64,000 bases of DNA from an uncultured bacterium (GTDB taxonomy: Bacteria > Verrucomicrobiota > Verrucomicrobiia > Verrucomicrobiales > V1-33): the NCBI GenBank assembly GCA_903954065.1, contig CAJBME010000250.1, forward strand, positions 25,235 to 89,234, written 5' to 3'. Position 1 is the first letter of the stretch. Each line of letters starts with the position of its first letter. Positions 7,826 to 16,999 of the stretch are shown in pieces. A program made the position numbers and the translations under genes. The notes below the pieces were generated by a model that saw only the letters and a program-made list of their open reading frames with translations, did not search any database and was not told the DNA's origin.

Positions 7826-9457
7826 TCAAGCGGGCAGCGAAGCGGCCGCTGCCTCCGACAGCGCCTGCGACAATTTCTGCAGGTCAAACGGCTTCGGCAG
7901 CGCCGAAATGTAGCCGAGCTGCAACAGGTCGCCATGCATGCCCGCCTCAATGGCGCCGCTTGAGGCAATGACCCGTGCACACGGATCAAGCTGACGGATT
8001 TCGCGCATGGCATCATCTCCGCTGTGGCCACCCGGAAGGGTGAGATCCATCAATACTAGCTGGAAAGGCCGCCCCTCCAAAAACCGGCGGCGATATCGGT
8101 CCACGGCTTCTTCGCCCGTGGCCGCTTCTTCCGCTTCATATCCCAGAGCATCGAGGCTGGACCGGACAGCGGCTCGTACTACATGTTGGTCATCAACGAT
8201 AAGCACACTTCCAAATCCTGCGGACGGCGGGATCTCGAGCATGGTCGGCGGGGCTGGTCGCTCGAGTTTTTCCGCCGGGCAGGCGGGAAGGTGCACGATG
8301 AATTCCGTGCCCATGCCGGGGGTTGAGCTCACGGTGATCATGCCTTCGTGGCTGCGCACGATGTGCCAACTTGAAGCGAGGCCGAGGCCGTTACCGGTCT
8401 TTTTGGTGGTGAAGTTGCGCTTAAAAATGTTGGGAAGGACGGCGGCTGGGATGCCGGTGCCTCGGTCATGCACGCTGATGGCGACGTAGGGACCGGCGGG
8501 CAGCTCGTCGATTTCGCCCTCGCTGAGCATGACATTTTTAGCGGCGGCCAAGATGTGACCGCCTTCTGGCATCGCTTGGGAGGCATTGATCAACAGGTTA
8601 TGAATGACCTGTTTGATGCGTGTCTTATCGATCCGGGTTAGCCACAGATCGGGTGTAATTTCGAGGTGGTGGCGGCAGTTGGAGCCGGAGAGTGTGAGGT
8701 GGGCGCATTCGCTCAGCAAGTGGCCTGGATCGGCCAGTCCTGTGACCGGGGTGCCACCGCGGGCGAATTCCATCAACTGGTCGGCTAACTCCTTGGCTTG
8801 GCGGGCGCTGCCTGAGGCTCGCTCGAGAAATTCACGATAGGCATCCACCCCGCGCGGTTGTGCGCCGGCATTGGAAATATTCAGCATCACCGCCGTCAGC
8901 TGGTTGCGGAAATCGTGGGCGATGCCGCTGGCAATGACTTCGAGATTTTCCAGACGCGCCATCTGATGCAGGAAATCCTCCTCAGGTTCCTCCTGCCGCA
9001 GCGGTGTGGCTACGGTCGAGACGGTCGGGGACTCGTCAGCGACCGTCACGATGAAATTCAGGAGGCGATCGTCGGTATCGCGGACGGCGCTGACAGTCCA
9101 GCGGCAGGGACGATCTGTTCCACTCGCCGTCACGAGTTGCGCCCGAGTCACCGCTGCACGGCTAACCTGAGCCACCCGGGGTAAAAGGGCCAGAAATTCA
9201 CCCAGACGCGCCGAATCAAAAACATCAGCCAGCGGCCGACCCAATAATTCCTCCGGTCGCCGACCCGTCATCCGGCAAATCCCGCGATTCACAAACATGA
9301 TTTGCGGGCCCAACCCGGCCGCCGGCAGCGTCTCCACCACCAGTGCCCCTTCGGCAATCTGATCCACCAGCACCCGAAGGTGACGGTTGACGGCGCTAAG
9401 ATGGTGCACCTGTTGCTGAAGTCCGGCGTCTGACACAATAAATGATTCCCCCCGCAA
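7826..9457 (-). CDS. Hybrid PAS-domain sensor histidine kinase with C-terminal receiver
   Basis: PAS-like MFVNRGICRMTGRRPEELLGRPL; H-box IASGIAHDFRNQLTAV; ATPase boxes INASQAMPEGG and GNGLGLASSWHIVRSHEG; receiver VLIVDDQHVV...LVLMDLTLPGG...PKPF. Confidence 0.93.
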   Translation of the reverse strand: MRGESFIVSDAGLQQQVHHLSAVNRHLRVLVDQIAEGALVVETLPAAGLGPQIMFVNRGICRMTGRRPEELLGRPLADVFDSARLGEFLALLPRVAQVSRAAVTRAQLVTASGTDRPCRWTVSAVRDTDDRLLNFIVTVADESPTVSTVATPLRQEEPEEDFLHQMARLENLEVIASGIAHDFRNQLTAVMLNISNAGAQPRGVDAYREFLERASGSARQAKELADQLMEFARGGTPVTGLADPGHLLSECAHLTLSGSNCRHHLEITPDLWLTRIDKTRIKQVIHNLLINASQAMPEGGHILAAAKNVMLSEGEIDELPAGPYVAISVHDRGTGIPAAVLPNIFKRNFTTKKTGNGLGLASSWHIVRSHEGMITVSSTPGMGTEFIVHLPACPAEKLERPAPPTMLEIPPSAGFGSVLIVDDQHVVRAAVRSSLDALGYEAEEAATGEEAVDRYRRRFLEGRPFQLVLMDLTLPGGHSGDDAMREIRQLDPCARVIASSGAIEAGMHGDLLQLGYISALPKPFDLQKLSQALSEAAAASLPA

Positions 9458-9564
9458 TCGGGCGGTCTATCATGTCAATTTACTTAAGCAAAGCGAAATT
9501 TTCTCCGACTTGGTAGTTTTTCGCATTTTTGCCATAAAAAGCTGATGGGCGCACCGCGTTATTT

Positions 9565-9580
9565 TGTCTCACATGAGACA
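9565..9580. promoter_or_regulatory. Perfect dyad TGTCTCA-CA-TGAGACA, candidate activator/UAS site
   Basis: 7-bp inverted repeat with 2-nt spacer in the clpC / histidine-kinase intergenic region. Confidence 0.5.
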
Positions 9581-9689
9581 TGATGCGCTCATCATTCCCT
9601 TGTGTTTCTGATGAACTAGTGGCCGCAGGGGGGAGTATTTCGTCTTCAAACTCAGCGAGGCAGCCGCTTTCAGGGAGCGCGATGGATGG

Positions 9690-9706
9690 CTGGCACGCCG
9701 CTTGCA
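9690..9706 (+). promoter_or_regulatory. Sigma54 (-24/-12) promoter upstream of clpC
   Basis: cTGGCACGccgcTTGCAt matches consensus TGGCACG-N4-TTGCW with canonical spacing, ~100 bp upstream of the clpC ATG at 9804. Confidence 0.75.
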
Positions 9707-9803
9707 TTGAAAAAGATACCGCTGGGTTGAAACCTTGGCGATTGCCCGTAGCGTTACCCCAAGTCTACAATCAATCGCCGTCTTCTCTGGCGGCACTCGT
9801 GCC

Positions 9804-12344
9804 ATGAACAACTTTACCCCCAGAGCCCAGCAAGTGCTTGCGCTCGCCCGCAAAGAGGCAGACCGCTTCAACCACAACTATGTCGGCACCGAACACTTGT
9901 TGCTCGGGCTGATCAAGTTGGGCCAGGGCGTCGCCGTCAACGTGCTTCAGAAGCTCGGTCTCGATTTGGAGACGGTGCGTATGGAGGTGGAGAAACAAGT
10001 CGGCACGGGTTCCGATCAGCAGATGATGGGCAATATCCCGTATACTCCGCGGGTGAAAAAAGTGCTCGCTTTGGCTGGCAAGGAAGCGCGCGCCCTGAAC
10101 CACAGTTATGTTGGCACTGAGCATATTTTGCTCGGTCTGCTCCGTGAAGGAGAAGGCGTGGCCGCCCGTGTTCTGAAGTCGCTGGACGTCGATATCGAGC
10201 GCACCCGTCAAGAAATCCTCAAAGAATTGGATCCCAATTTCACTCCCAGCGATGAAGAGGAAGGTGCCACCGAGGCATTTGGCCAGTCGCCGGAAGGTGG
10301 CAAAGAGACGGCCTCGGCGGGGGGCGGGAAAAAAGACAGCAAAATGCCCGCCCTGCGCGCTTTCGGTCGCGACTTGACCGAACTCGCTCAAAAAGGCGAA
10401 ATGGATCCAGTCATCGGTCGGCAAGGCGAAATCGAGCGGGTCATCCAAATCCTCTGCCGCCGGACCAAAAACAATCCTGTCCTCATCGGTGAAGCCGGTG
10501 TCGGCAAAACGGCCATCGTCGAAGGACTGGCTCAGGAAATCGTCGGCGGCAATGTGCCGGAAATCCTGCGCGACAAAAAAGTCATCACCCTCGACCTCGC
10601 CCTGATGGTCGCAGGCACCAAATACCGCGGCCAGTTCGAAGAACGCATCAAGGCCGTCATGGATGAGATCCGGCGCAATAAGAACATCATCCTCTTCATC
10701 GACGAACTTCATACCATCGTTGGAGCCGGGAGCGCGGAAGGCGCCATGGACGCCAGCAACATCATCAAACCCGCCCTCTCTCGCGGTGAAATGCAATGCG
10801 TCGGCGCCACCACCCTGACAGAATATCGCAAATACATCGAAAAAGACGCCGCCCTCGAACGCCGGTTCCAGACGGTCAAAGTCGAGGAACCAAGCGCCGA
10901 AGACGCTGTGAAAATTTTGCGCGGCATCCGTCCGAAATACGAAGCTCACCACAAGGCCGTCATCTCCGACGCCGCCGTCGAAGCAGCCGTCAAATTGTCG
11001 GAACGCTACCTCACTTCACGCTTCCTGCCGGACAAGGCCATCGATATCATGGACGAAGCCGGATCGCGCGCCCGCATTCAAGCGACGACCCGTCCTCCGG
11101 AAATCAAAGAGATCGAAGCGGAAATCGACGTCATCCGCGTCGACAAAGAAGGGGCCATCCGGGATCAGGATTTTGAGAAGGCCGCGGCCTTGCGCGATCA
11201 GGAAAAACAAGCCAAGCGCAAACTGGAAGAGGTGCTGGAGAACTGGCGCCGCAATTCTGATGAGAAGCGGGTCGATGTCACTGAGGACGATATTTTGTCG
11301 GTGGTGGCCAAGTGGACGGGTATCCCGCTCAAGCGCATGGAGACGAGTGAGGCGCAAAAATTGCTCGCCATGGATGGTGATCTCAAAGGCAAAGTGATTG
11401 GCCAGGACTTGGCGGTGGTGGCCATTTCCAAGGCGCTGCGCCGGTCGCGTGCTGACTTAAAGGACCCGCGTCGTCCGATTGGTAGCTTCCTTTTCCTCGG
11501 GCCTACCGGGGTGGGTAAAACGTTTTTGGCCCGCAATCTGGCGGAATTCATGTTCGGGGATCCGGATGCTCTCATCCAGCTCGACATGTCGGAGTACATG
11601 GAAAAATTCACGGCCAGCCGTCTGATTGGTTCGCCTCCCGGGTACGTGGGGTATGAAGAAGGCGGTCAGTTGAGTGAGGCGGTTCGCCGTCGTCCGTATT
11701 CAGTCGTGTTGTTCGACGAAGTGGAAAAGGCGCATCCGGACGTGATGCATTTGCTGCTTCAGATTCTCGAAGAAGGGACGCTGACCGACAGCTTCGGCCG
11801 GAAAATCGACTTCCGGAATACCATCATCATCCTGACGTCGAATGTCGGCGCGGAACTCATTCGCCGTCAAAGCGCTCTCGGTTTCGGCGCCATGGCCGCG
11901 TCCGCCAATGAACAGGATTACGACGGCATGAGATCAAAAATCATGGAGGCCTCTAAGAAATTCTTTAAACCAGAATTCCTCAATCGCCTCGATGACCTCA
12001 TCGTCTTCCGCATGCTCGAAAAACCTGATCTCGCGAAAATCGTCGATCTCGAGATCCAAAAGGTCACCGGCCGCATCGCGAAGAAACAAATTTCGCTGGT
12101 GCTCAATGAAGCCGCCCGTGACTTGCTCATCGAAGAAGGTCACGACCCTCAATACGGCGCCCGTCCGATGCGCCGCGCCGTCGAACGCTATCTCGAAGAC
12201 CCGTTTGCCGAAGCTCTGCTCCGCGGGCAAATCAAGGAAGGCGATGCCGTCACCGTCACGCGTAAGCTGGGTGAAAAAGCACTGGAATTCCATCCAAAAT
12301 CACCAACCACCGGCAACGGTGAGCCAGTGAGCACCGCTGAATAG
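9804..12344 (+). CDS. clpC: ATP-dependent Clp protease ATP-binding subunit ClpC
   Basis: [37 protein letters not shown]; two Walker motifs GEAGVGKTA and [12 protein letters not shown]-like [20 protein letters not shown]. Start at 9804 preferred over track start 9735. Confidence 0.96.
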   Translation: MNNFTPRAQQVLALARKEADRFNHNYVGTEHLLLGLIKLGQGVAVNVLQKLGLDLETVRMEVEKQVGTGSDQQMMGNIPYTPRVKKVLALAGKEARALNHSYVGTEHILLGLLREGEGVAARVLKSLDVDIERTRQEILKELDPNFTPSDEEEGATEAFGQSPEGGKETASAGGGKKDSKMPALRAFGRDLTELAQKGEMDPVIGRQGEIERVIQILCRRTKNNPVLIGEAGVGKTAIVEGLAQEIVGGNVPEILRDKKVITLDLALMVAGTKYRGQFEERIKAVMDEIRRNKNIILFIDELHTIVGAGSAEGAMDASNIIKPALSRGEMQCVGATTLTEYRKYIEKDAALERRFQTVKVEEPSAEDAVKILRGIRPKYEAHHKAVISDAAVEAAVKLSERYLTSRFLPDKAIDIMDEAGSRARIQATTRPPEIKEIEAEIDVIRVDKEGAIRDQDFEKAAALRDQEKQAKRKLEEVLENWRRNSDEKRVDVTEDDILSVVAKWTGIPLKRMETSEAQKLLAMDGDLKGKVIGQDLAVVAISKALRRSRADLKDPRRPIGSFLFLGPTGVGKTFLARNLAEFMFGDPDALIQLDMSEYMEKFTASRLIGSPPGYVGYEEGGQLSEAVRRRPYSVVLFDEVEKAHPDVMHLLLQILEEGTLTDSFGRKIDFRNTIIILTSNVGAELIRRQSALGFGAMAASANEQDYDGMRSKIMEASKKFFKPEFLNRLDDLIVFRMLEKPDLAKIVDLEIQKVTGRIAKKQISLVLNEAARDLLIEEGHDPQYGARPMRRAVERYLEDPFAEALLRGQIKEGDAVTVTRKLGEKALEFHPKSPTTGNGEPVSTAE

Positions 12345-12349
12345 TTTTC

Positions 12350-12620
12350 GCGACATGAGGGCCCCGGGAGCGCCGACGTCCTCGTCGGCTGCTCTTAAAT
12401 GGCCGCAGGCCACACCCCTCAAGCCCCCGACACGATCTCCCCAATCGGCCCCTCGGGGGCGGGCGTTCAACACCGGCCGACGAGACGTCGGCGTTCCCGG
12501 GGGGGGCGCTGACCCCGGAGCCGCCCGGTCTGTGAAGCGAAGCCGGACCCGACCGTGACGGCCCGGGCCTCACCGACCGACTTTTTGGCAAGGCCCGGTG
12601 ACTCGATGCGTCAAAGCAGT
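12350..12620. repeat. Intergenic palindrome-mosaic island 1
   Basis: CCGACG-TCCT-CGTCGG (12373-12388), GGCC-GCA-GGCC (12401-12411), CCGACG-AGA-CGTCGG (12477-12491); segment gcgctgaccccgg... resembles islands at 20.4 kb and 63.2 kb. Confidence 0.7.
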
Positions 12621-12761
12621 TTCGTATCCGTGCCCAAAATGACCTGAGCCCTCAAAGGGCAACCTCAACTGGAAAATTCAGAATTCAGAATTAAACATTC
12701 AGAATTCTGCGCAGTAGCTTCCCTCCTTCATTCAAAATTCAAAATCCTCCACAAGGCACCC

Positions 12762-13142
12762 ATGTCCCGCATCTCCGAAGATCAACGGCTCTTGCTTATT
12801 GCGGCTCTCAAAGCCTTTAAGCCGGCGGTAGTTTATGTTTTCGGCTCCTTCGGAACACCGTCGCAACATCAGGGCAGCGACATCGACATCGCCTTCCTTC
12901 CAACGGTTGTCGTGGATCCCATGGATTGCTTTCGAATTGCCGGCCAGCTCGCTGAGCCATTCGGAAGGCACGTCGACCTCGTCAATCTTGCCGAAGCCAG
13001 CACTGTGTTTTCGAAAGAAGTCCTCCGCACGGGAATTCCGATCGCCATCGAATCTCCTGCCCTACAACAACAATTCGAAATGCTGACGCTAGCGGACTAC
13101 GCTCGCCTCAACGAGGAACGCCAAGCCGTTCTCGCCTCATGA
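12762..13142 (+). CDS. mntA: MntA-like minimal nucleotidyltransferase antitoxin
   Basis: GSFGTPSQHQGSDID = GSX10DXD; downstream DLVNL Asp; overlaps hepT start by 4 bp. Confidence 0.88.
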   Translation: MSRISEDQRLLLIAALKAFKPAVVYVFGSFGTPSQHQGSDIDIAFLPTVVVDPMDCFRIAGQLAEPFGRHVDLVNLAEASTVFSKEVLRTGIPIAIESPALQQQFEMLTLADYARLNEERQAVLAS

Positions 13143-13540
13143 TCGACGACATCGACCTCAACAAAGCCGCGATCATCCGACGTTGCCTCAAGCGCATCTC
13201 GGAGGAATACCGCGGTAACCCGAGCCGGCTCGACGATTTCACCATTCAGGACTCCATTGTTCTCAACCTGCTTCGCGCTTGCGAGGCCGCAATTGATCTC
13301 GCGATGCACCGCGTGGCCCAGGGACGCTTTGGAATCCCCCAAACCAGCCGCGATTCATTCCAACTTCTGGCTCAAAACGGCATACTCAGCCACGCTTCCG
13401 CTACCGCCATGAAACACATGGTGGGATTCCGGAACATCGCGGTACACAACTACCAGAATATCCAACTCCCCATTCTCCAAGCCATCGTTGAAAAGCATCT
13501 CGTGGACTTCGAATCCTACCTCGGTGAACTCTCACTCTGA
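13139..13540 (+). CDS. hepT: HepT-like HEPN toxin (DUF86)
   Basis: RNIAVHNY = RX4HXY HEPN motif; ~130 aa; directly follows mntA. Confidence 0.9.
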   Translation: MIDDIDLNKAAIIRRCLKRISEEYRGNPSRLDDFTIQDSIVLNLLRACEAAIDLAMHRVAQGRFGIPQTSRDSFQLLAQNGILSHASATAMKHMVGFRNIAVHNYQNIQLPILQAIVEKHLVDFESYLGELSL

Positions 13541-13590
13541 CGAGGAGCCTTGTTTCTCGTGCTTCGTTGCCACCAAGCTGACGGGGCAAC

Positions 13591-13690
13591 GCCTACCAGC
13601 CCAGGGTGCAACCCTGGGGATAGGACGAATTAACGAAAAGCGTTCTGAAGGAACGCCACATAAGAAGGGCGTGCAGGCCCGGATTCGTGC
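13591..13690. repeat. Intergenic palindrome-mosaic island 2
   Basis: CCCAGGGT-GCA-ACCCTGGG (13600-13618) and GCGTTC-TGAAG-GAACGC (13640-13656). Confidence 0.7.
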
Positions 13691-13740
13691 TCGTGTCGAT
13701 GCTCAGGCCGAGGTTCGTGCCGACGGGTGATAAAGGCGTT

Positions 13741-16377
13741 TTACCGCGTCTGCTCGAGCTGGTTTACGGCTTCGATGAGGCTGGCAAATTCCTGGCGGAG
13801 TCCGAATTCGTCATTCTCTCTGGCGGCGGATTGAACCCATTCGTGAATGAGGGTCAGCGGCAGACGGCTCACGGTAGGATCGGCCTGTAGGTGGAGGGCA
13901 AAGGCGGCGGCTCCGGTGGCGAGGCGGAAATCGGGTGAGGCCGCCCTCCACTCAGTGGCTGAGGTGGTCCAGTCGGTGGTTATCGTGCGCCGGCTTGCCG
14001 ACCCCGGGGTGCGGTACCGAACGCTGACACTCAAGGGCGGCTGGGGGTTGGCGACTGCCGCGCCCCCCGGACCGGACCGGAGGCCGCCAAGGGCGGCCGA
14101 TCCAAAGCTCGTACTGGGCGGAAGCTGATGACTCGACTCCATGGGTACGACTTCGTACATGGCGGTCATCTGGCGGCCTGAGATCCACGGTTGGAGATGG
14201 GTGTGGCTCGCTGTTTCAGGGCGACCGCCGGCGCCAAATCCCACCGGCCGCCACGCGGCGATCGCCGCTGGATCAAACAGAACCTGCAAGCGTACTTGCT
14301 CCGCCAGCGGTGCCCGGCGATGCAGTGCCTCCTGAGCGAGGAGCCGCGCCGCTTCCGGTCCGGAGTCAGCCTGATAAAAAGTCGCACCGATCGAATCGGC
14401 GATCATCGCCGCGCGTGAAGCCGGGCGCCGGGGGCCAAACTCGGCCACTACCATTTCGGCGCCCATCGAGCGCAATTGCTGGGCGGCTTCAGCCGGTGGG
14501 CGGCCGGTGAAATCCAATGGTCCGTCGGTCAGGATCAGGCATAGATTATGCGAATTGTCGGTGGCCTGTTGCAGGAGGGTTTGTTCGACCGTGGCCCAGT
14601 CGGTAGTTCCCAGTACCGGACCACCGAGATGCCACCGGCTGGGGGCTTCACGTAGGTTTTCCAGCCGGTCGACACTCGTCGGTGGGAGCACCACCCCGTG
14701 AGCTCGACCCCAGACGACTAGAGAAATTGAGTCCTCCGGCCGCAGGCGCGGGGCTAGCGCCTGCAATCCCTGCCAGATTAAGAGTTGCGCGCGTTCGCTG
14801 TCCGGAGTCTCCGCGAGTCGTAAAAAAAGTGTGAGCCGGAGTGGCGCGCGGGTCTCTGTCTCCTCGCGAGCCGCCACCGTCAGCCGGACAAGCTGGTGCG
14901 CTTCATTCCATGGACAGGTGGCCGCCTCAATGGCAATGGCAAAATCCTGTCCGGGCGCCGGCCGCGAGTCGTAATCAAATTGATTGATGATTTCTTCGGG
15001 CCGCACCAACGCGGCGGGCGGGGCGCGGTCGAAATCCCGCACACATTGGCGCACCATATCATATCCAGCGCGGCCGAGAGTGGTTGGTAACGAGGCACCG
15101 GGTGTGGTGGCCGTGGCTAAAAACCCGGCAGCCAGTGGGATGTCGCCGGCGGCGGGAAGATTGGCGGGCGCAAAACGGGAGGCCGCCATGGCCATCGGAG
15201 CGGCCAGCTTAGCTGCCATGGGAGCGGCCATTTTAGCCGCCATCGGAGGGGTGCTGCGCGCGAGAGTGTCATCCGACGGCAGAGGCAAGGCGTCCGCTTG
15301 TGGGGTGGGCGAGGAGGCGCGGGCCGCCATGGCTACGGGGGCGTCGGCGGCGAGAGTTGGCTCCGCCGCGCTGGCTGCTACGACGGGAGCGTCCGTCGCG
15401 ACGATGGGAGCGTCGGCCGCGTTGGCGGCGAAAGAGGCATCGGCCGCCTCGGCGGCTACGGCCATGGCGGCGGCGGGTTTTTCTTCGGGTGGTGGGGAAT
15501 CGGTGAGGTGCGCCCATTCGCGATCGTTGGTGAACGCGGTATCGGCAGCGGGGCGAGTTTTTTCCAGATCCAGCAGTGCGATGAGGTGTTCTTGAGAGGG
15601 GGCGGGGGTGGGGGCTGGAAAAAAGCTAGCGTAGGCGGGTGTGGGCGCGGACTGGGTCGAGGTTGACGGAAGCGGGGCGGTGGATTTCGGGCGCCAGTTT
15701 CCGGTGCTGGCCATGTAGCTGAGCGCGATGAAGCTGGCGGCGAGGGCGGCGGTGGGTAGCCAGCGCCGCGATCGGGCCGCGGCGGGCGCGGCGGCGGTAG
15801 TTGCTGATTCCGGCACCGGGCCGGTGGCTGGCGATGTGGTGGGAGCGGTGGCTGTGGTGTGGAGGGTGCGACCGTGCTCGAGGATGGCGTTTCTTTGTTC
15901 GAGGGTGAGATGGAGTGCTGGTTCGGCGGCGAATTCAGCGCGCAAGCGAGCGGCCAGTGCGCCGACGGCCTCGAGGCCTAGAGTGGCATGGCGGTCATCG
16001 GCCAGTCGGGTTGACATGACTTCGGCTTGGGACGGCCGCAATTCTCCGAGAGCGTAGGCGGTCAGTCGTGCGTCTTTTTCTTCGGTGCCAGTGAGAGAAG
16101 GTGTTCTTTCTAAAATGGCGCGCTGTTGAGGCGCGGTGAGCCCGATGGGTGGTTCTGCGGCATAGGCGAACGTCAATTTCTCGGCCATGGCCCGCGTTTT
16201 TTCGACTTCCAGTCTGGCCTCGGCATCACGCCAAATCTCAGCCTCGAGCCGGCTGGCTGGCTCTGGCGGCAGCTCCCCTAGGGCCAGTGCGGTCAGGCGG
16301 GCCACGCGGGCTAGCGGGTCTTCCTCGCCCGGGGCGGGTAGGTTGGGCTCAGACGGCGGGGGGGGCGGTGGGCTCAT
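13741..16377 (-). CDS. YfbK-type von Willebrand factor A domain protein with putative anti-sigma-like N-terminus
   Basis: VRPEEIINQFDYDSRPAPGQDFAIAIEAATCPWN (vWF_A N-terminal type), VWA-like RLTLFLRLAETPDSERAQLL and NLCLILTDGPLDF; long Ala-rich linker; overlaps ECF sigma gene by ATGA. Confidence 0.8.
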   Translation of the reverse strand: MSPPPPPPSEPNLPAPGEEDPLARVARLTALALGELPPEPASRLEAEIWRDAEARLEVEKTRAMAEKLTFAYAAEPPIGLTAPQQRAILERTPSLTGTEEKDARLTAYALGELRPSQAEVMSTRLADDRHATLGLEAVGALAARLRAEFAAEPALHLTLEQRNAILEHGRTLHTTATAPTTSPATGPVPESATTAAAPAAARSRRWLPTAALAASFIALSYMASTGNWRPKSTAPLPSTSTQSAPTPAYASFFPAPTPAPSQEHLIALLDLEKTRPAADTAFTNDREWAHLTDSPPPEEKPAAAMAVAAEAADASFAANAADAPIVATDAPVVAASAAEPTLAADAPVAMAARASSPTPQADALPLPSDDTLARSTPPMAAKMAAPMAAKLAAPMAMAASRFAPANLPAAGDIPLAAGFLATATTPGASLPTTLGRAGYDMVRQCVRDFDRAPPAALVRPEEIINQFDYDSRPAPGQDFAIAIEAATCPWNEAHQLVRLTVAAREETETRAPLRLTLFLRLAETPDSERAQLLIWQGLQALAPRLRPEDSISLVVWGRAHGVVLPPTSVDRLENLREAPSRWHLGGPVLGTTDWATVEQTLLQQATDNSHNLCLILTDGPLDFTGRPPAEAAQQLRSMGAEMVVAEFGPRRPASRAAMIADSIGATFYQADSGPEAARLLAQEALHRRAPLAEQVRLQVLFDPAAIAAWRPVGFGAGGRPETASHTHLQPWISGRQMTAMYEVVPMESSHQLPPSTSFGSAALGGLRSGPGGAAVANPQPPLSVSVRYRTPGSASRRTITTDWTTSATEWRAASPDFRLATGAAAFALHLQADPTVSRLPLTLIHEWVQSAARENDEFGLRQEFASLIEAVNQLEQTR

Positions 16378-16982
16378 GGGGTGAACGAGGAGCGGGTCGG
16401 TTCCAGTAATGTCCGCAGCCGCTTGAGCGCCGTGTGGAGCAGAAATCCAACATTGGTTACACTCAGGCCGGTCAGTCCAGCAATTTCCTTGTAGGACAGG
16501 TCCGCCTGAAACTTGAGACGTATCACTTCGCGTTGATTGGCCGGAAGCCGCTCCACATATCGGAGGACCTCACTGGTCGTTTCCTGATTGGCCAGTTTTT
16601 CACAAGGATCAGGAGACTGTTCTTCCTGCCGTTGCAGCGTCAGTTCATCCAGTTCTACCACCCGTCGGTGCCGACGCAGCACATCGAGCGACCGGTTGCG
16701 GCAGACAGTGTACAACCACGGCTTCAGGTTTTCCGCAACGCGGGCCGGATCCTGGTCCCAGAGCCTGATAAATGTGTCCTGCACCACATCGCGGGCGCGG
16801 TCCGGATCACCCAAAATACTGCACGCATACCCCACCAGCGCTCCTTCGTAATCACGAAGCGCGCGCTGCACCAGTTCCGTCTTCGATTCAATGGAAGAAA
16901 TTGGCGGCATGCCGTGATCACATAACGTCGACCCCAGTCCTATCCTTAGACGTTTTTTTGTCCAATCTTCGCCAAGCTCCAT
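16374..16982 (-). CDS. ECF-type RNA polymerase sigma factor
   Basis: Region 2: YACSILGDPDRARDVVQDTFIRLWDQ; region 4: RLPANQREVIRLKFQADLSYKEIAGLTGLSVTNVGFLLHTALKRLR. Confidence 0.93.
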   Translation of the reverse strand: MELGEDWTKKRLRIGLGSTLCDHGMPPISSIESKTELVQRALRDYEGALVGYACSILGDPDRARDVVQDTFIRLWDQDPARVAENLKPWLYTVCRNRSLDVLRRHRRVVELDELTLQRQEEQSPDPCEKLANQETTSEVLRYVERLPANQREVIRLKFQADLSYKEIAGLTGLSVTNVGFLLHTALKRLRTLLEPTRSSFTP

Positions 16983-16999
16983 CGCCGCAAACCACCGAC

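Noticed and set aside
9480-9707. 75-aa minus ORF in the clpC upstream region
   Set aside because: Overlaps the sigma54 promoter and dyad; no motifs or ribosome-binding context.
9771-10952. 393-aa antisense ORF opposite clpC
   Set aside because: Shadow ORF of a strongly conserved gene in high-GC DNA; no domain features.
12762-13540. mntA/hepT as part of a larger defence island
   Set aside because: No restriction, CBASS, retron or other defence genes nearby; treated as a lone toxin-antitoxin cassette.
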